64,000 nt of DNA from Corynespora cassiicola (taxonomy: Eukaryota; Ascomycota; Dothideomycetes; Pleosporales; Corynesporascaceae): assembly GCA_022059125.1 (NCBI GenBank), contig JAEUWY010000023.1:1240001-1304000 (forward strand), in the 5' to 3' direction. Shown here piece after piece: positions 22,865 to 36,918 of the stretch. Position 1 is the stretch's first letter. Every line of letters starts with the position of its first letter. Below the pieces are notes generated by a model. It saw only the letters and a program-made list of their open reading frames with translations, searched no databases and was not told the DNA's origin. Made by a program: the position numbers and the translations under genes.

Positions 22865-23493
22865 AGCGGCTCGTACCGTGTAGCCATGGATGAAATCGAC
22901 ACGAGATTCGGATGACGTGTCCAGATTCGGCATTTGGCCTCCATCATGCCGAGGGAACATTCGGAGGCTTCTAATACCTAATATACCTATGTATCCACAT
23001 AAATATCCTCGCGCCAGCCAGCTGGTCTGCGACTTCATCAATTGTACATCATTCTCCTCTCTTCGTTCAATCGAGTATCAAGAGGCCACCCACAATTGCA
23101 TTCTTCTGCCTCCGACGTGTCACTCGCACCACATTATGACTTCAATCCTGAAGCAGGACGCCTGCTCGTTTGGTGCAAGATTGTCTACTTTCGGTGGCGA
23201 CTGGTATCAAGTAAGGACATGGAAGGGGTTGCGGAGTTGGCGAGTCGATGGGGGCTCACGAGCTTTGTTTGGATTACGGGTTTCATTATGAGATTGGCGC
23301 CTGTTTGAGGCAGGATATATTTAATGGAACTACTAGTTGCATGGGTAAAAAAGATGGGACATGGGCGTCAAGAATGTAATGCATGGTTTCGATCATGCCG
23401 ACGGTGCGAAGACCGGCTTTTCCGTCTGCGCGTGCGACGTTATCGTCCCCTTGTAAATCGTCTTCTGCGTCCTCGGTCCGAGAATTCCTCGAT
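22865..23493. other. Convergent 3' region
   Basis: About 630 bases between facing stop codons of the BI-1-like and rhodopsin-domain genes. Short frames only; nothing supported. Confidence 0.35.
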
Positions 23494-24763
23494 TCAGACA
23501 GGACTGTCCATAACTTGGCATATGATACGGATCTCACTTGTCCTTTTGATGTCCTTTTCGGTCGACTCTGGGATCCTCAGCTCCGCTTGCTGTACGCTGA
23601 GCTCGGCCAATACGCTCTCTTCGCTGGCGTTCTTGATGACAGTCTGCTGCGCGCAAGCGCCCAGTCCAATGTAGATCTGCCCATCAGCGCCATAGCTGTC
23701 CCTCTCGCCAGAGCCCGCGGATCCTTTCTTTGAATAGCCGTTGAGAGGATAGGAACGTACGCTGAATGGCTCCACGCGTGAGCCGTATACCAGTTTAACG
23801 TAGAGAGGACGAAGTACCGGAATGCAGGCGCAGATCATGGTCACGAGCACCTCGGTGCTCGACCACATGAGCATGGGGACCGTGTCATAGGCGTATTCAC
23901 CTACAGATGAGAGCGTGTGGAGTTCGTAGGTGCGGATTGCTGAACAGGTACCAGCGCTATCAAGGATTAATAAATGCATGTCCATTGCGAAGCGATGACA
24001 TGAGTTCAACGTACAATATTCCGAGGGATAGGCCACAAGCAACTGTGAGCTTTTCTTTGCGCTTCATGTTGAGCCCCAGGACAACGTGCCAAGGAAGGAT
24101 TGCGAGGGCAAAGTCCATGGCGGCGGACCACGCTGGATCAAAGTCAGCTCTTTTCATTACTCTTGCAAAGAGACGATAATCCAGCATTACCTCCCATAGT
24201 GAGCCCAACCTTGGTGAAGTTTAGCCAGCATTCACCTCCAGCGATTGTCCGATCCCAGAAGAAGGCCGTGGGCTTGCATTGGGTGAACAACAATGCAGTG
24301 GTGATGATGCAGAGGGTGGTCGTGCTGGCGATACAAAACCAAAGAAAGGCGATATGCCATCTTTCACGTACAATCCTGAGAAGAAAAAGGGCAACTGAGG
24401 CTTTGCTTGCAGCTATACCCATGATACAAATCGCTTGTCCTATGACCTCCCACATAACAGCCTTCGAGTAGCTGGCGGGGTCCACAAGGGCCGATTTCTT
24501 GCCAATTCCATAGGAAATGCCGACACTGATGCATACTACAAAGCCGATAAAGGTCAACTATATGTTCGTCAGTATGTGTGAAGAGTGCTAGTGCATACAT
24601 TGTCGGGATTTACAAGGTTGACGAGCATGGCGATGTCGTCCCATCCTACACTCCTCATAACAAAGTAACGTGTGTAAAAACGAAGGCCAATGAATACAAT
24701 AGCCAATGCGACCTGAGTCCACATGACTCCGTTCAAAATCCCGGCAAAGTCTTGAATGGCCAT
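23494..24763 (-). CDS. Fungal rhodopsin-domain (PTH11-like/SAT4 family) membrane protein
   Basis: Four exons, complement(23494..23956, 24015..24132, 24191..24557, 24614..24763), 365 aa, all introns 56-58 bases. Hallmarks of the family are GLRFYTRYFVMRSVGWDD after the first membrane helix, a second helix LTFIGFVVCISVG, FFWDRTIAGGECWL (the usual CPP/WD...G.C segment), DFALAILPWHVVLGLNMKRKEK and IRTYEL. About seven membrane helices precede a cytosolic tail rich in Ser/Tyr. Such proteins number in the dozens in Pezizomycotina; a few act as surface sensors, most are unassigned. The extracellular loop before the segment AGTCSAIRTYEL is intact. No ligand can be inferred. Confidence 0.88.
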
Positions 24764-26278
24764 GGTGGCGGAGACTTGTCTTCTGAGAATTATAAAATAA
24801 AAATAAGGATGTAGGTGTCGTAGAATAAGAAATGGTACGAGGCAAGCGGCACAGCCTTAACTTCTTGTGATAACGATGGTTGGGAATGCCCTGGGTAGAA
24901 GGTAGTATTAAACCGCGCTGGGACAGCAACGACGTGAAAAAAAATAGCCTGGCTCCAGATCAAGAAGCTCAAGTGTAACAAGATAAAACAATGGAAACCC
25001 AAATGGGAACGAAAGAAGAGAAAGAATAGAAATTAGAAGGAACGAAAATACTGGAAGTAAGACTACTACGAGGGTCGACCATTATGATATAGGTCTGAGT
25101 AGCCATCTAAAATCTCGATACCGATCTTCACATCGAACCAATGGCCTGGTATTAGAATCTGACTTGCGTGTGGACCACGCGCCTAAAGTCACCATCGTTT
25201 GAAATGCACAGGGGTTCCGAGAGTTCACTGTTGTCTTGCGGGTTTGTGCTCATCCACCATGCATACTTTGCTTATTTTAAGTGTTGCGGAAGTTTTGGTT
25301 CTTTCCAAGGCCCATCACCAAACGGCGAAGATATATCGGCATACACGTCCCTAGAACGGCCTGCATTTATGGGCTCTATAGTGCTGACACATAGTGTTCC
25401 CATTTGAGCGATATCTTGGTCACTGGCTGCCGAATCAGAACACATCGTTTCTCAAATCAAATTTCGGTCATTAACCCACCCAAATCTGGCCATCACTCTT
25501 CCCTGGGTTCGCACACGAAGTTTGCCGCTGATATCGTAAGTCGATGCAAAAGCAAAAAGGATGTGCAGTTTCACGCAGAAAGGTCCATCTTTGGGCGAAG
25601 AGATGATGGAACGAGATGAAGCTTGAGGTGACTATCTTTCGTGAGCCTGAGATTAAGTTGTTGACACACTATAATTACTTATTCTGTCTGATCGAAAGGG
25701 CAGGGCGACTGAACGACCCAAAGCAGGGCCCCTGAAACTCCTGAACTTGGACGTCTTTGACCCACAGCAAGGAAAAAGCAAAAGGCTTTGTTACAACGTG
25801 CAAAACCAGTTGGTATAGCGCCGTTATCATACCATTTTTGAGCACCAGTGCGTAGAGTGAGTCACTACATGCCATATCTTGTCCCAAGACAATGGCCTAT
25901 TGGGCATCTTTTTCCAGAACAACACGGCCAGATTTTCCCTCGAGCCAAGTTGCCCCGGAGACTCTACTTTCATTACTGACAGACCCTTGCATACTTCCAG
26001 AGATGTGCGGAGAAAATGTAATCAGCGATGCTCCTTTCTTTTCATGCGGCATGCAAAAGATATTTACCTTTGTAATGGGTCGCCGATGGGCGGTGAGGGA
26101 ACGATCTAGGTGGCGATCGTAACAGACTTGACTTAGATCATTTAAGCTTGCCCACGTTTCGCTTCGGATGCGGAGTTGAAAGCCGTTTGTTCGCTGCTGG
26201 TTGTAGTTGAGCCCAGGTGCACAGAGCTGTGGTGTACACAACCCTATTCAAGTGTCGGCCTTATCACCGCAAAGACTC

Positions 26279-26321
<43 letters not shown>

Positions 26322-27477
26322 GAATCTTGCCTCGTTGTCCTGGATTGTTTTATCTTTCACCTGCAGCGGGATTGCGGCCAGTCGTGCGTCTTTCCGGCTT
26401 ACTGTAACACGTGGCGGGTTAGACGGCTTTGCGCAAGCCACGATACAATCTTGTTGACTATCACGGATTGCAATGAAACTCTCCGATGTTTGTGGCATAC
26501 GAGCACTGAATCATGGTTCCTCGGTGAAATCCTTATGCTGATCCACCTGGTTCATACTTATTAGAGGGGGATATCCCACCCTGGCTGTGTTGCCCCTCAT
26601 TGCCAGAATCGCAGCACTGCGAGCCCGACGCTACGATGGATTTCCGACCCGGCCATACGCGATTGATCATCCTTCATCTGCCCAATGCTTTGTACCTAGT
26701 TGATTGTATAATGATGCGCTGCCAGAAAGAAGAAGAAAAAGGCCGGTGACTAGCACGCAATTGTTCATGTCAATTAGTCTTGGGCATTTAGGCAGTAAAA
26801 AGATTTCAACCCCATGATAGTCCCATGGGAATAGCATCTCCAAGCCTCGCAGCCTCACAATAGCAACCTCCGATCCCGAGTGGTCTCCATCATGAGCCTC
26901 ATTCGTGAAAACATGGATATGGACAACAGATCCCCACATGCGAAATATTCTAGTGAGTCAGCCTTGCATGCTTCTCACTTCTTGCCAACTCAAGGGTCCA
27001 AGCTTGTGCCCAGTTCCTTGTCTTTGGTTCGCAGCTATTCGTCTTCACCCCTAGTTTACGTAATCACAGCATGACATGTGGTTTCCAGTCTCAATGATCT
27101 TGCGATTTCTGAGCTCAGAATGGCAAAAGACGGCACATTTTTTGCTTCCCTATCAAAGTACCATGCGCCAATGCATTTGATCCACATGCATCCCTCAGAA
27201 CACGCTCGGACATCAGTGCAAACGTCAAAGCGTGATATGTTACGAGTGCCTTAAGGACCAAGTATAGGCGTGATATATAGCTGAAAACCGAGAGGAAACA
27301 TCCGAGTACACCGTGGGCCATGAGCGAAACTGGTATTGGAAAGACACGTAAAAGACCGCACCACCTGTGCCTCCGAGCTCCTAAGCTAGAGACTTTTCGA
27401 ATCAAAGAACGCCCACACCCCAAGAAGGTAGCGAAGGAAAACGAGAATAAGCCGAGGCTGGGTATACGACACGGCAG
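24764..27477. other. Gene-poor stretch with a microsatellite
   Basis: 2.7 kb between the promoter of the rhodopsin-domain gene and the 3' end of the BED/TENA-like gene. Short frames without domains. It contains the (AC)18 tract listed separately. No RNA gene found. Confidence 0.35.
26283..26318. repeat. (AC)18 microsatellite
   Basis: Thirty-six bases of uninterrupted AC dinucleotide. It is intergenic and probably length-polymorphic between strains. Confidence 0.97.
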
Positions 27478-29181
27478 CTACGAATTTTGACCGACGCCTT
27501 CAAAGCCGCTATTATTGGGTAGGCCGTTGGGAATGCCATTGGGAAGACCGTTTGGGAGGCCATTGATGCTGAAACTATTCCTACCGTCTCCGCCAGGACC
27601 GCTGAAGCTATTTTTCCCGTCGCCAACTGGAGTGCTGAAGCTGTTCCTGCCGTCACCTACAGGCGTGCGGTCGCCGCCATTCATGCCCGGCCCGTTCATT
27701 CCATTACCATTCATACCAGGCCCATTCATGGATGGTCCATTTATGCCCTGGGTATTCATGCTCTGGTTGTTCATGCTTTGGGTGTTCATGCCCGGGTTGT
27801 TCATGCCCTGATTATTCATTGGGGCGTTCATGGGGGCGTTCATGGGGCCGCTCATGGGGGCATTCATTGGACCGTTCATGGCGCCGTTCATAGGGCCATT
27901 CATGGAGTCGCCCATGCCGCCGTCCATGGCAGCACCCATGGGACCAAGGCCAGGACCGAGACGCGCGCTCTCATCCTCTTCACCCATGCCGTCCACGTCG
28001 GGCCAGAAGCGTTCCTCCAGCCAACATATCTGGCGGAAGATTTCTTCGCACCGCTGCATCTCCTCCTTGCCGTCGCGCGTGGTTGTGATGTTGGCCAGTT
28101 CGTCAACAAGGGCTCGAGTGGCATCCACGAATTTGCTAAAAGCCGGCGAGGTCCAATTGGGTATGAGAGCCTGGTGGAGGGCGACTATGTGCGACTCGGT
28201 GCTGGGGGTAGAGTGGGAAGCGCTGAAGGAGGAGGCATACTGCCAGGCGGAGCGGTAGCACTGGGGAAACGGGGCGTCAGCGGGCAAAGGAATTCAGGCC
28301 GAGGGCGCAACCTACGTGCTCGGTGCCCCACAGCACCACCATGCCCTCGAGCAGAGAGGCGCTGGGGCTGCTCGCGCTCACAAAGAGGTCGAGCAGGGCG
28401 CGGGTGATGGGCGTGGGCGGGTCCTGGGCCAAGTTCAGGCCATACTTTGTGGCGGTGATCTCGAAGAACTGCATCTCGCGGCGCATGTTGTTGAGGGCGG
28501 AGATGAGCAGGTCCATGGTGCGGTACATGGGGTGGAACTGCGAGTTCTGCGTCTGCGGCAGGCGGATCTTGGCCAGCAGCTGGCCCACGAAGCGTATGTA
28601 GCCGCGCGAATAGTGGCCGTCCTGGACGAGCCATTGCGACAGCGGACCGGCGGCCAGCGAGCCGCAGCCAGCGTGGGAGAGGAAGGGCTGCTGGGTGGCC
28701 TGGCTGAAGGGCTGAGCGGTCACGGCGAGCAGGTGGGCAGTCAGGGACGGGGCGATGGGCTGCATCTGCACGTGGGGCGCGAGGGGCTGGCCATCGCGGG
28801 CGCGCTTGGTGTTGGGCCCGCGGCGGTGGACCTGGAGGTTCGGGTTGGGGTGCTGGCCATTGAGTATCGACGAAGGGCCGCTCGTCGGGTGGGCGCCCAT
28901 GTTGGGGTCCAGCGACGAGGCGTCGGCATTCTGGACGAGGTGGGCCTGGGCATCGGGCGACGCCAGGTAGGCCTGGCACTCCTGGAGATGCTCAATCTGG
29001 CGGGTCGTGTTTTTTGCGCGCACGAAGCCGCAGTGCAGACATCGCACCTTGTTGCACTGCGAGGCCCGTCAGCGACGGCGAGGGGAGAGGCGGGGGCCCG
29101 GCGGCTCACCTTGGACGGAGTGTCTTGGTCGTTGAACTCTGCAAAGGCCCTGCGGATGTCTGGGTTGGCGTGACGACCCAT
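27478..29181 (-). CDS. BED-type zinc finger plus TENA/THI-4-like domain protein
   Basis: Three exons, complement(27478..28260, 28317..29056 by GT at 28315, 29110..29181), about 531 aa. More precisely exon 2 is 28316..29056. The N-terminus has a BED-like finger CLHCGFVRAKNTTRQIEHLQEC (Cys30, Cys33, His47, Cys51). After a linker, residues about 125-370 form an all-helical TENA/THI-4/PqqC-like (heme-oxygenase-like) domain: PFLSHAGCGSL, LSQWLVQDGHYSRGYIRFVGQLLAKIRLP, LWGTEHCYRSAWQYA, and FWPDV near its end. The last 130 residues are low-complexity, built on Met-Asn-Gly/Ala-Pro repeats and then GDGRNSFS and GLPNG repeats. TENA relatives hydrolyse thiamine breakdown products, but the finger suggests nucleic-acid binding; the function of this combination is not known to me. 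The acceptor of exon 2 (29056) is chosen over an AAG four codons later. Confidence 0.82.
27500..27930 (-). repeat. Coding low-complexity repeats (MNGP, GDGRNSFS, GLPNG)
   Basis: Imperfect 12-15-base tandem units inside exon 3 of the BED/TENA-like gene. They encode runs of Met-Asn-X-Pro and Met-Asn-Asn-Gln, then three copies of a GDGxNSFS unit and four of xGLPNG. In-frame throughout, so likely to vary in copy number between strains. Confidence 0.85.
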
Positions 29182-31310
29182 ATTTCCCCGCGTGTCGACG
29201 ATAATTACTGTATCGTGGGGCGTGGGCGGAGGGTGTTGTCAGCCATGTTACTTTTCCAACATGACGCCGCCGCCTCCGCGCCGCCCCTTAGTCACCCACG
29301 ACGAGCCTGCCCGCGTCGCAGCCTGGGGCCTTGCCTGGTGGGCGCGCGCGGGCGCACGCAGACGAGCAGCCAGACGCGCAGCCTGGCCGACGGCCACACG
29401 AGCACACGAGCACACGAGCGGACGGGCAGACAAGCAGACAAGCAGCCAGAGGGGCTTCCAGACGGGTGCCTCTGCTTGCCCTCCCCTCCGCTCTCCCCAG
29501 CGCGGCGCTGCCCTGCTGTCATGTATGTAACGTTCGCCGCGGAAACGGCCGGCTTAGTCACCCGCCACAGCTGCCGGCGCTTGGCGTCAAGCAGGATTCG
29601 ATACGGCCAGCATCGCTCTGACAGTACCCGTACCCGTACCAGTACCGGCAGTAATCTTCGCTGGCCGTCTCCCTTCCATCCCCCCGGCCGCCGTCAGATG
29701 CACAGTCTCCATGCTGGGCCCAGGAGCCTTCATGCCTTGCCTTGCCTTGCCGCCGCCGCCGCCGCCGCTGCAACGTCAACCCGACGGCAACCCAGCATTG
29801 CTTCTCTGGGCGTTCCACTGGCTTTTGGATGCAACACACCAAACCCAATATTCTCGCCTTCTCCGTGGCCTCGTCGAAGCGTGGCACTAGCGCTGTCTCG
29901 GTCCGTGACGCTGCCTCTGGAGCACACGTGAAGATGTTCGCCTCCACATTTGCCTGCGGCCTTCTGTCCGGGGCACCTCCATCTCCACCTCCACCTCCAC
30001 CGCAGCGTCACTTGCTCTAGTCTGTCTCGCCGGCCTCGTGCGCCCGACCTTCCATGTCGACTCATGTCATCTGATGTACATGGTTGCTTGTGCTTGGGCA
30101 CGGCCGCCATCTGCCGCCCTCTGCCGCCCTCTGTCCGACATCGGATTGTCGCTGCATACCATCGGGGGCGCCCTCAGCATCCTAAGGATACCAGTCTCTA
30201 CACATGTTGGGGGCCGCGAATCACCATGCAGAACCTGCTCGCGCGTACTCCATCCAGCCCGCCGACCTTCCGAGGAAAGCAAAGTCGTCCAGATGCCGAG
30301 CACACATTGGGCAGAGCGGCCCTGCCCGCATGACGGCTAAGCTCTGTCCGCGCCAATCTTCTTTTTTTTTGCCGACTCGTCGTGGCGCGCCCATGAGCTC
30401 ATCCGTCACACCCCCAACGCTGGCGCAGTCGACATCTGAACATGGCCGAGGTTTCTAGAACGAATCGAAACTCAGCAAGACCGCTGGGGGCTAGGGCGAG
30501 GCATATCGTGAAAGCTTGGCTGATGCGGGGAAAACAAGGGCGAGCGGGAATAAAGCAGCTAACGGATGCAGCAGGTCACCCGCAAGCCCGCGAGACCCAG
30601 CCCTACTGCCTCCAGCTGCCGGCGAGGCGTGCGAGGCTTCCAACTTTTCCCACGTTAGAGCCGATCGGCGCGCCAAAGACCCTGGGTTTGGTGCGGAGAG
30701 CTTTGTGGCTTCAGCCATCCGACTTGGAAAACATCTTGTAGATCTCTGCCATCATCGTTCCAACTACCAGTCCAATCAGACACCGGTACCTGAGCTAGCT
30801 GTCAGACCTTCCACGGAGCACAGCATATGACCTGGAGATTCTAGCCTGAACCATATAGCCTCTTGTCAATCGCCATGCCCGCCGCTGCGTCACTCGGCTG
30901 CCTGTCTGACCGCCGACCGCTGCACTCTGCAAAACAGCCCGAGGATTGACATCGGGAGTGGACCCGCCAGCAACTCCCATAGGCTTCTTCCAACTTGCAC
31001 CCTTGACACCGCCTTTGCGCGGGGCTATTCAGAGTTTTGCTGGCGGAGCTGTGCCATGGCGCCAGGCGTTGTTTACTCCGCGATGATCCCCCAGGACTTT
31101 TTTTCTCGTGACGATATCGTCAGACCAAACCGCTGCCCTTTTAAGCTCGATGATCCCCTGCGTCTTCGTGCAACCAGCTCAGTGACCCCTCGCCTGTCTC
31201 ATCTTGCTAGATTAGTACCACTGTACATCTTGTCTCGTTTATACCTTACCACGACTTGAATGGTCTCGTAACCACCGGTTATCTACTCCTGGTCACTGTA
31301 GAACCTCACC
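29182..31310. other. Divergent intergenic region with simple repeats
   Basis: 2.1 kb between divergent genes. It holds short low-complexity tracts: CACACGAG repeats near 29397-29415, GTACCC/GTACCA at 29622-29645, TTGCC repeats then (GCC)n at 29735-29772, and CCACCT repeats at 29978-30003. No tRNA or coding frame supported. Confidence 0.4.
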
Positions 31311-32734
<1,424 letters not shown>

Positions 32735-34237
32735 GCTGCTTCGGCATCGTGGTAGGCGGATGAGCTTGTTCTCGCCTCCGACATGGACTGGACCGAAGAT
32801 ATTCTCCTATCGATTGCCTCTCTGCACCGACACTCGCTCTCCTCTCGTCCTGACCTAGCCGACCCATCCGCTCGTGAACGAAGTAACGATTTGACGAATC
32901 TCCTTTTGGGTTCTGTTTTGTTTTTCACCCTTTTACGGGCTTGGCTACTAGCTTCGCGATACCTGGCAACGATTAGGATAAACATTGGAAATTTTGTATG
33001 AACAAGGACGATTGGAGGATTGCAGCCGCGGCGGCCGCGAGGCCCCATGTAAAGTACAATAGCAATAGCACAAGGAATGATTATTGATTCAAGGTTGGAA
33101 CGAGACCGATTGCGCCGCAGGGGGGGGAAGGCCCCCCAAGGCGCCGTGCCGCTGAGAGAAATTTCCAAGATTGGGCGCGAATTAACAACGGGCTCAGCTC
33201 ATCTCAGCTGTTTTAGCGTAGGCTAGGGGTGGGCTGGCCCAGAAGAATTGGGTCGCGGCATGGCGACTCCTACTCGCTTGCGCCAGGCATCCATCTCGTA
33301 TTCGTGTCGCCGCGGTTTGACATGTGGAGGGTTCCCTTTTGCGCTCTCCTCCCGAGCAGAGTGAAGGGGCGGGCATGTCCAAGGGGATGGAGAGATGGAG
33401 TGTATGTGTGTGTGTGTGGCGGATCTCAGCGGAGAAGGCAGGCCGAAGCAGGTCCGACAACGCAGCTCCCGCTCCAACAGCCTCCTGAACCAAGGGGCCG
33501 GTTAGCGAACACGACAGGGCGAGGTTCCACTTGCCATGGCGCGCGAATCCGGAGGCGGTGGGCGATGGGCGATGATGTGCGATGGTAGCTAGGTACGGGC
33601 GTGGATGACGGCGGCTGGCGCTGTGGCAGGGCGCCAGGAATAGGCCATGAGCCATGGGCCAGCCAGCCTGACCGGAATTCAATAAGATTGCGCCGGGCAG
33701 ATTCACGCTCGCGTGAAGGGGCGTCCACGGGTGAAGGGGCCTGAAGGGGCCTGAAGCAGTGCCGGCGAGAGAACACGAGCGTGGTAATTAGCGGAGGGGG
33801 GCATGATTGGCCGGCGGCGATCACTGGGGGGTCAATGGGGCATAGCGGTGCACAGGTGGGCAAACGGCGAGATTAAGCTCCAGGGCGCGCGCTCCCTGCC
33901 CGCGGGCTGCTCACGGCCTACCCACGGCCTACTGCAAGGAACGGTGTGCCGGCCCTTCTGCACATTGGCCGCATTGGCCGCTCGCAAGCGCCAAGCTTCC
34001 TGCAGAGCGAGTAAGCCGAAGTCAATATAATCCATCGTGACTGCGCTGCCTCGCTCGCTTCTCTTCTTCACCCTCGCCCGCTTACCGCAGTTCAACTCTC
34101 TGCTCCCGCCTGGATCAAACTCCGAAGACTTGTCTTCAGCCGCTCTTTGCACCCCGTCGCTCATTAAAAACCCGCCTGCTTCGCTCTCTTAATATCCTAA
34201 TCCCACCCTCTGCTCCTCCACCACCACCTCAGCAACC
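32735..34237. other. Intergenic region, glucanase to wall protein
   Basis: 1.5 kb in tandem orientation. It contains a GGGGGGG run (33120-33126) and a (TG)n stretch at 33404-33416. The last 250 bases are CT-rich and lead to the Kre9-like start. No gene supported. Confidence 0.35.
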
Positions 34238-34371
34238 ATGTTCACCCACGCTGCCATTGCTCTGTTCGCCAGCCTTGCTGCTGCCCAGCTCCACGCCCCC
34301 GTCGGCGAGCCCTCTGGCAACCCCATCACTCGTCCCTTGAACGAGGTAAGTCTTGTCTCCTCCTTCTCCCT

Positions 34372-34403
<32 letters not shown>

Positions 34404-35140
34404 GGCCGGATGCGCTTGGCTCCACCATGCGCCCCCATGTCGCCCCTTGGTATGAAACGTGACACCGGAGCTGACCCTTGGCCGCACAGGTTGTCCCTGC
34501 GTGCAAGCCCTTCACCATCACCTGGGAGCCCACCACCCCCAACACCGTCTCCCTCTTGCTCCTGCGCGGACCTTCCTCCAACGTCGTTCCCATTGGCGCT
34601 CCCCTCGCTGAGGGCATCGCCAACTCGGGAACCTTCTCTTGGACTCCTTCGGCTGACCTCGAGGCCGACACCTCCCGCTATGGCCTCCAGCTGATCGACG
34701 ACGTCACTGGCCAGTACCAGTGGTCGACCCAGTTCGGCATCTCCAAGGACGACTGCGCCGCCGAGGAGACTGTCTCCAGCTCTCCCGCTGCCAGCGCCCC
34801 CGTCGCCTCCAGCACCCCTGCCGGCTACGGTGAGGGCTACCCTGCCCCCTCGGAGACTCCCTACGAGACCAAGGAGCCTGAGACCCCCGCTCCTACCCCC
34901 TATCCCACTCCTGTTGCTCCTTACCCGACCACCATCATCGTCAGCACCGGCGCTCCCGTCTACAACTCCAGCGTCATCCAGCCCACCAAGCCCCTCAGCG
35001 TCCCCAGCTCCCTCAGGCCCAGCTCCACCGGCGCTGCTGGCAACGGCACCGCCCCTCCCGAGTTCACTGGCGCTGCTTCGCCCGTCCGCGCCGGCCTCGG
35101 TCTTGCCGGTGCCGTCGCTGGTCTCGTCCTCATGCTGTAA
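34238..35140 (+). CDS. Kre9/Knh1-like GPI-anchored wall protein
   Basis: Two exons, 34238..34345 and 34490..35140, 252 aa. A 16-residue signal peptide (MFTHAAIALFASLAAA) is followed by an Ig-like Ser/Thr-rich GPI-anchored-family domain: VPACKPFTITWEPTTPNTVSLLLLRG, SGTFSWTPSADLE and YGLQLIDD. A Pro/Ser/Thr-rich stalk (about residues 125-225) should be heavily O-glycosylated. The C-terminus ends in a hydrophobic tail (AGLGLAGAVAGLVLML) after small residues, a GPI attachment signal. Kre9/Knh1 relatives support beta-1,6-glucan assembly; single-domain GPI versions like this are abundant in filamentous fungi and mostly uncharacterised. The 144-base intron holds a GTC repeat. Confidence 0.88.
34372..34403. 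repeat. (GTC)n tract inside an intron
   Basis: About ten GTC trinucleotides within the single intron of the Kre9-like gene, 26 bases after the donor. The tract does not alter the reading frame. Confidence 0.95.
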
Positions 35141-36881
35141 GCATCTTGCAACCATGCAGTCTGCAACCTCATCTCCTTGGACCTGGGTGGGATTATTTAC
35201 GGTAATGACTTCGCTTCTACGGTAGTGGTGTTGGAGCCCTTCTTCAAAATCTAGATACCAACCTTTTTCCTTTTACCGGCTCTGTTGGCCAGGGCTTTCT
35301 CTCATGTAATTGTTAGCATGGTGGACCGTGTCTATAGCATCTGCATTGCATCTTGTGGTGTCAAAAAAAGATGGCAATGGTGCCGAGGAGCCGTTGGATC
35401 TAAATGAGATCGATTATACCCCCAACCCTCGTCTCTCCGTAACCCTTGATCTCACTTATGACGTCTCCGTCTGTGCATGTTTCGTCCATCGGTAGATCAA
35501 GTTTGATTCGTCACTGATGCAGTTATGCCAGGTTGGCCCGCCTGATCAGCGACGCGCATAGCAGAGAGGTCCTATACCCCGACTCCCCCGTCCCAGCCAG
35601 CTGCTGGCACCTGACAAGAAACAAAAAAGAAACGTTCCGACCCTGTCCCACGACACGCGATGCCCAGCGCCATGTCGGCGGTAGCCAATACCCCCCCCCC
35701 CCCTTTTTTTCTCCCCCACATTGCGCTCTGCTTGCCATGCGACACCTATCATCGCATGCTCTGGAGAGACACGACCAAGAGCAGACGTCGAAACAAAGCT
35801 CGCTCGTCAATGGATAAAGTTGGGCCTGACAAGGCAGTTGGCAGCCTTCACGAATCAGCCTCCTTGTCTGTCGCCCCGTCGATCAAGCAACGGTGCCCTC
35901 CGCCCTCCTGCTTTGGGCTGTGCGTCTGGCTGCGGGATGATCAGATCGGCGCGTCCGCCCGCCTTGTCTAGCCACGCGAGCGCATTGCGCGCATTGCATG
36001 AGTCGCTGCCGCTCACTTCGTTTTTTTCCCCGGCAAACTGTAAAACGAACGATGACGTGACAGCACAGGCAAAGAAAAAGCTTTTTCTCACTTGTGCTTA
36101 ATCGGCTTGTTCTTCCTTCGTTTTGGACCCAGGGTGGAGGGCTCCGAGGAAGACCATGGGAAGGGGGAGACTAGACATCTGGTTCGCACTCCGGTCATGG
36201 GCGACTAGCTTCTGAGCAGCAGGTGCCTGTGATGATGCTATGCGCGGTCTTGGCCACGCCTTGCTGTGTTTTGGTTCTTTTGTATATTCCCGTCGTCATG
36301 GCTGGGGGCATACCCAGAGCACTCAAACCTCGACGCGGCATGTCACGACAGCATAACTACCTAGCAGGGCCAGGTAGGTACCTGGCCAGGCGGGTACCAT
36401 GATGCCAACCTAGAAATGCATGTATGCGCATGTATGCGCAATGCAATCAGCACCTGCTTGCATCTCAACGCGCATAATGATATCAATCAACGCCACACAC
36501 GACCAATAACCTGTCCAGCTACCTAGATGAGCAACTTTTGTGGCTCGGGCAAAACAAAAAGGAAAGGCGGAAGACTGAAACGGGTGTTTGAGCGATCGTT
36601 ACATGGCGCCGCGGCCTGTTACGTTGCAGTCTTGATCTCTCGCCCCGATGCTGCACATATAGGTACTTCCGAAAATGTCATCTTACCTCCAAGGCTGGGG
36701 GTGCGCCGCTCGTGCCAAGTCACGTGCCATCAGCTGTCCCGGCGCGTGGGGAGATACCCCGCGCTGCGCCCCGCTGTGACAGACGCTCTCTGAAGCTTTG
36801 GTTGCTGTCACAGCATGCTGCTCTGCCCCAGCAGATGGCGTGATGGTCCTGGGGCTTTCCGGCTTTTTTTTCGGGTGGTAG
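35141..36881. other. Intergenic region, wall protein to tRNA
   Basis: 1.7 kb without a supported gene. A CCCCCCCCCCC-TTTTTTT run lies at 35690-35709. A duplicated GCATGTATGC unit occurs at 36418-36440. A CAGGTAGGTACC-like motif repeats near 36371-36398. Confidence 0.35.
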
Positions 36882-36890
36882 TATATTTTA
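36882..36890 (+). promoter_or_regulatory. TATA-like element upstream of tRNA-Leu
   Basis: TATATTTTA about 30-37 bases before the mature tRNA 5' end. Upstream TATA elements near -30 support pol III initiation at tRNA genes in several fungi, notably fission yeast. Confidence 0.5.
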
Positions 36891-36918
36891 TTAGCTAGCA
36901 AAAACGGATAATATTCAC

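Noticed and set aside
23494..31310. A biosynthetic cluster around the P450, membrane proteins and glucanase
   Set aside because: No polyketide or peptide synthase, terpene cyclase or pathway regulator is present, and the spacing is wide.
34372..34403. Poly-Ser/Val coding repeat
   Set aside because: The GTC tract lies in the intron of the Kre9-like gene; the open frame across it is an accident of the repeat.
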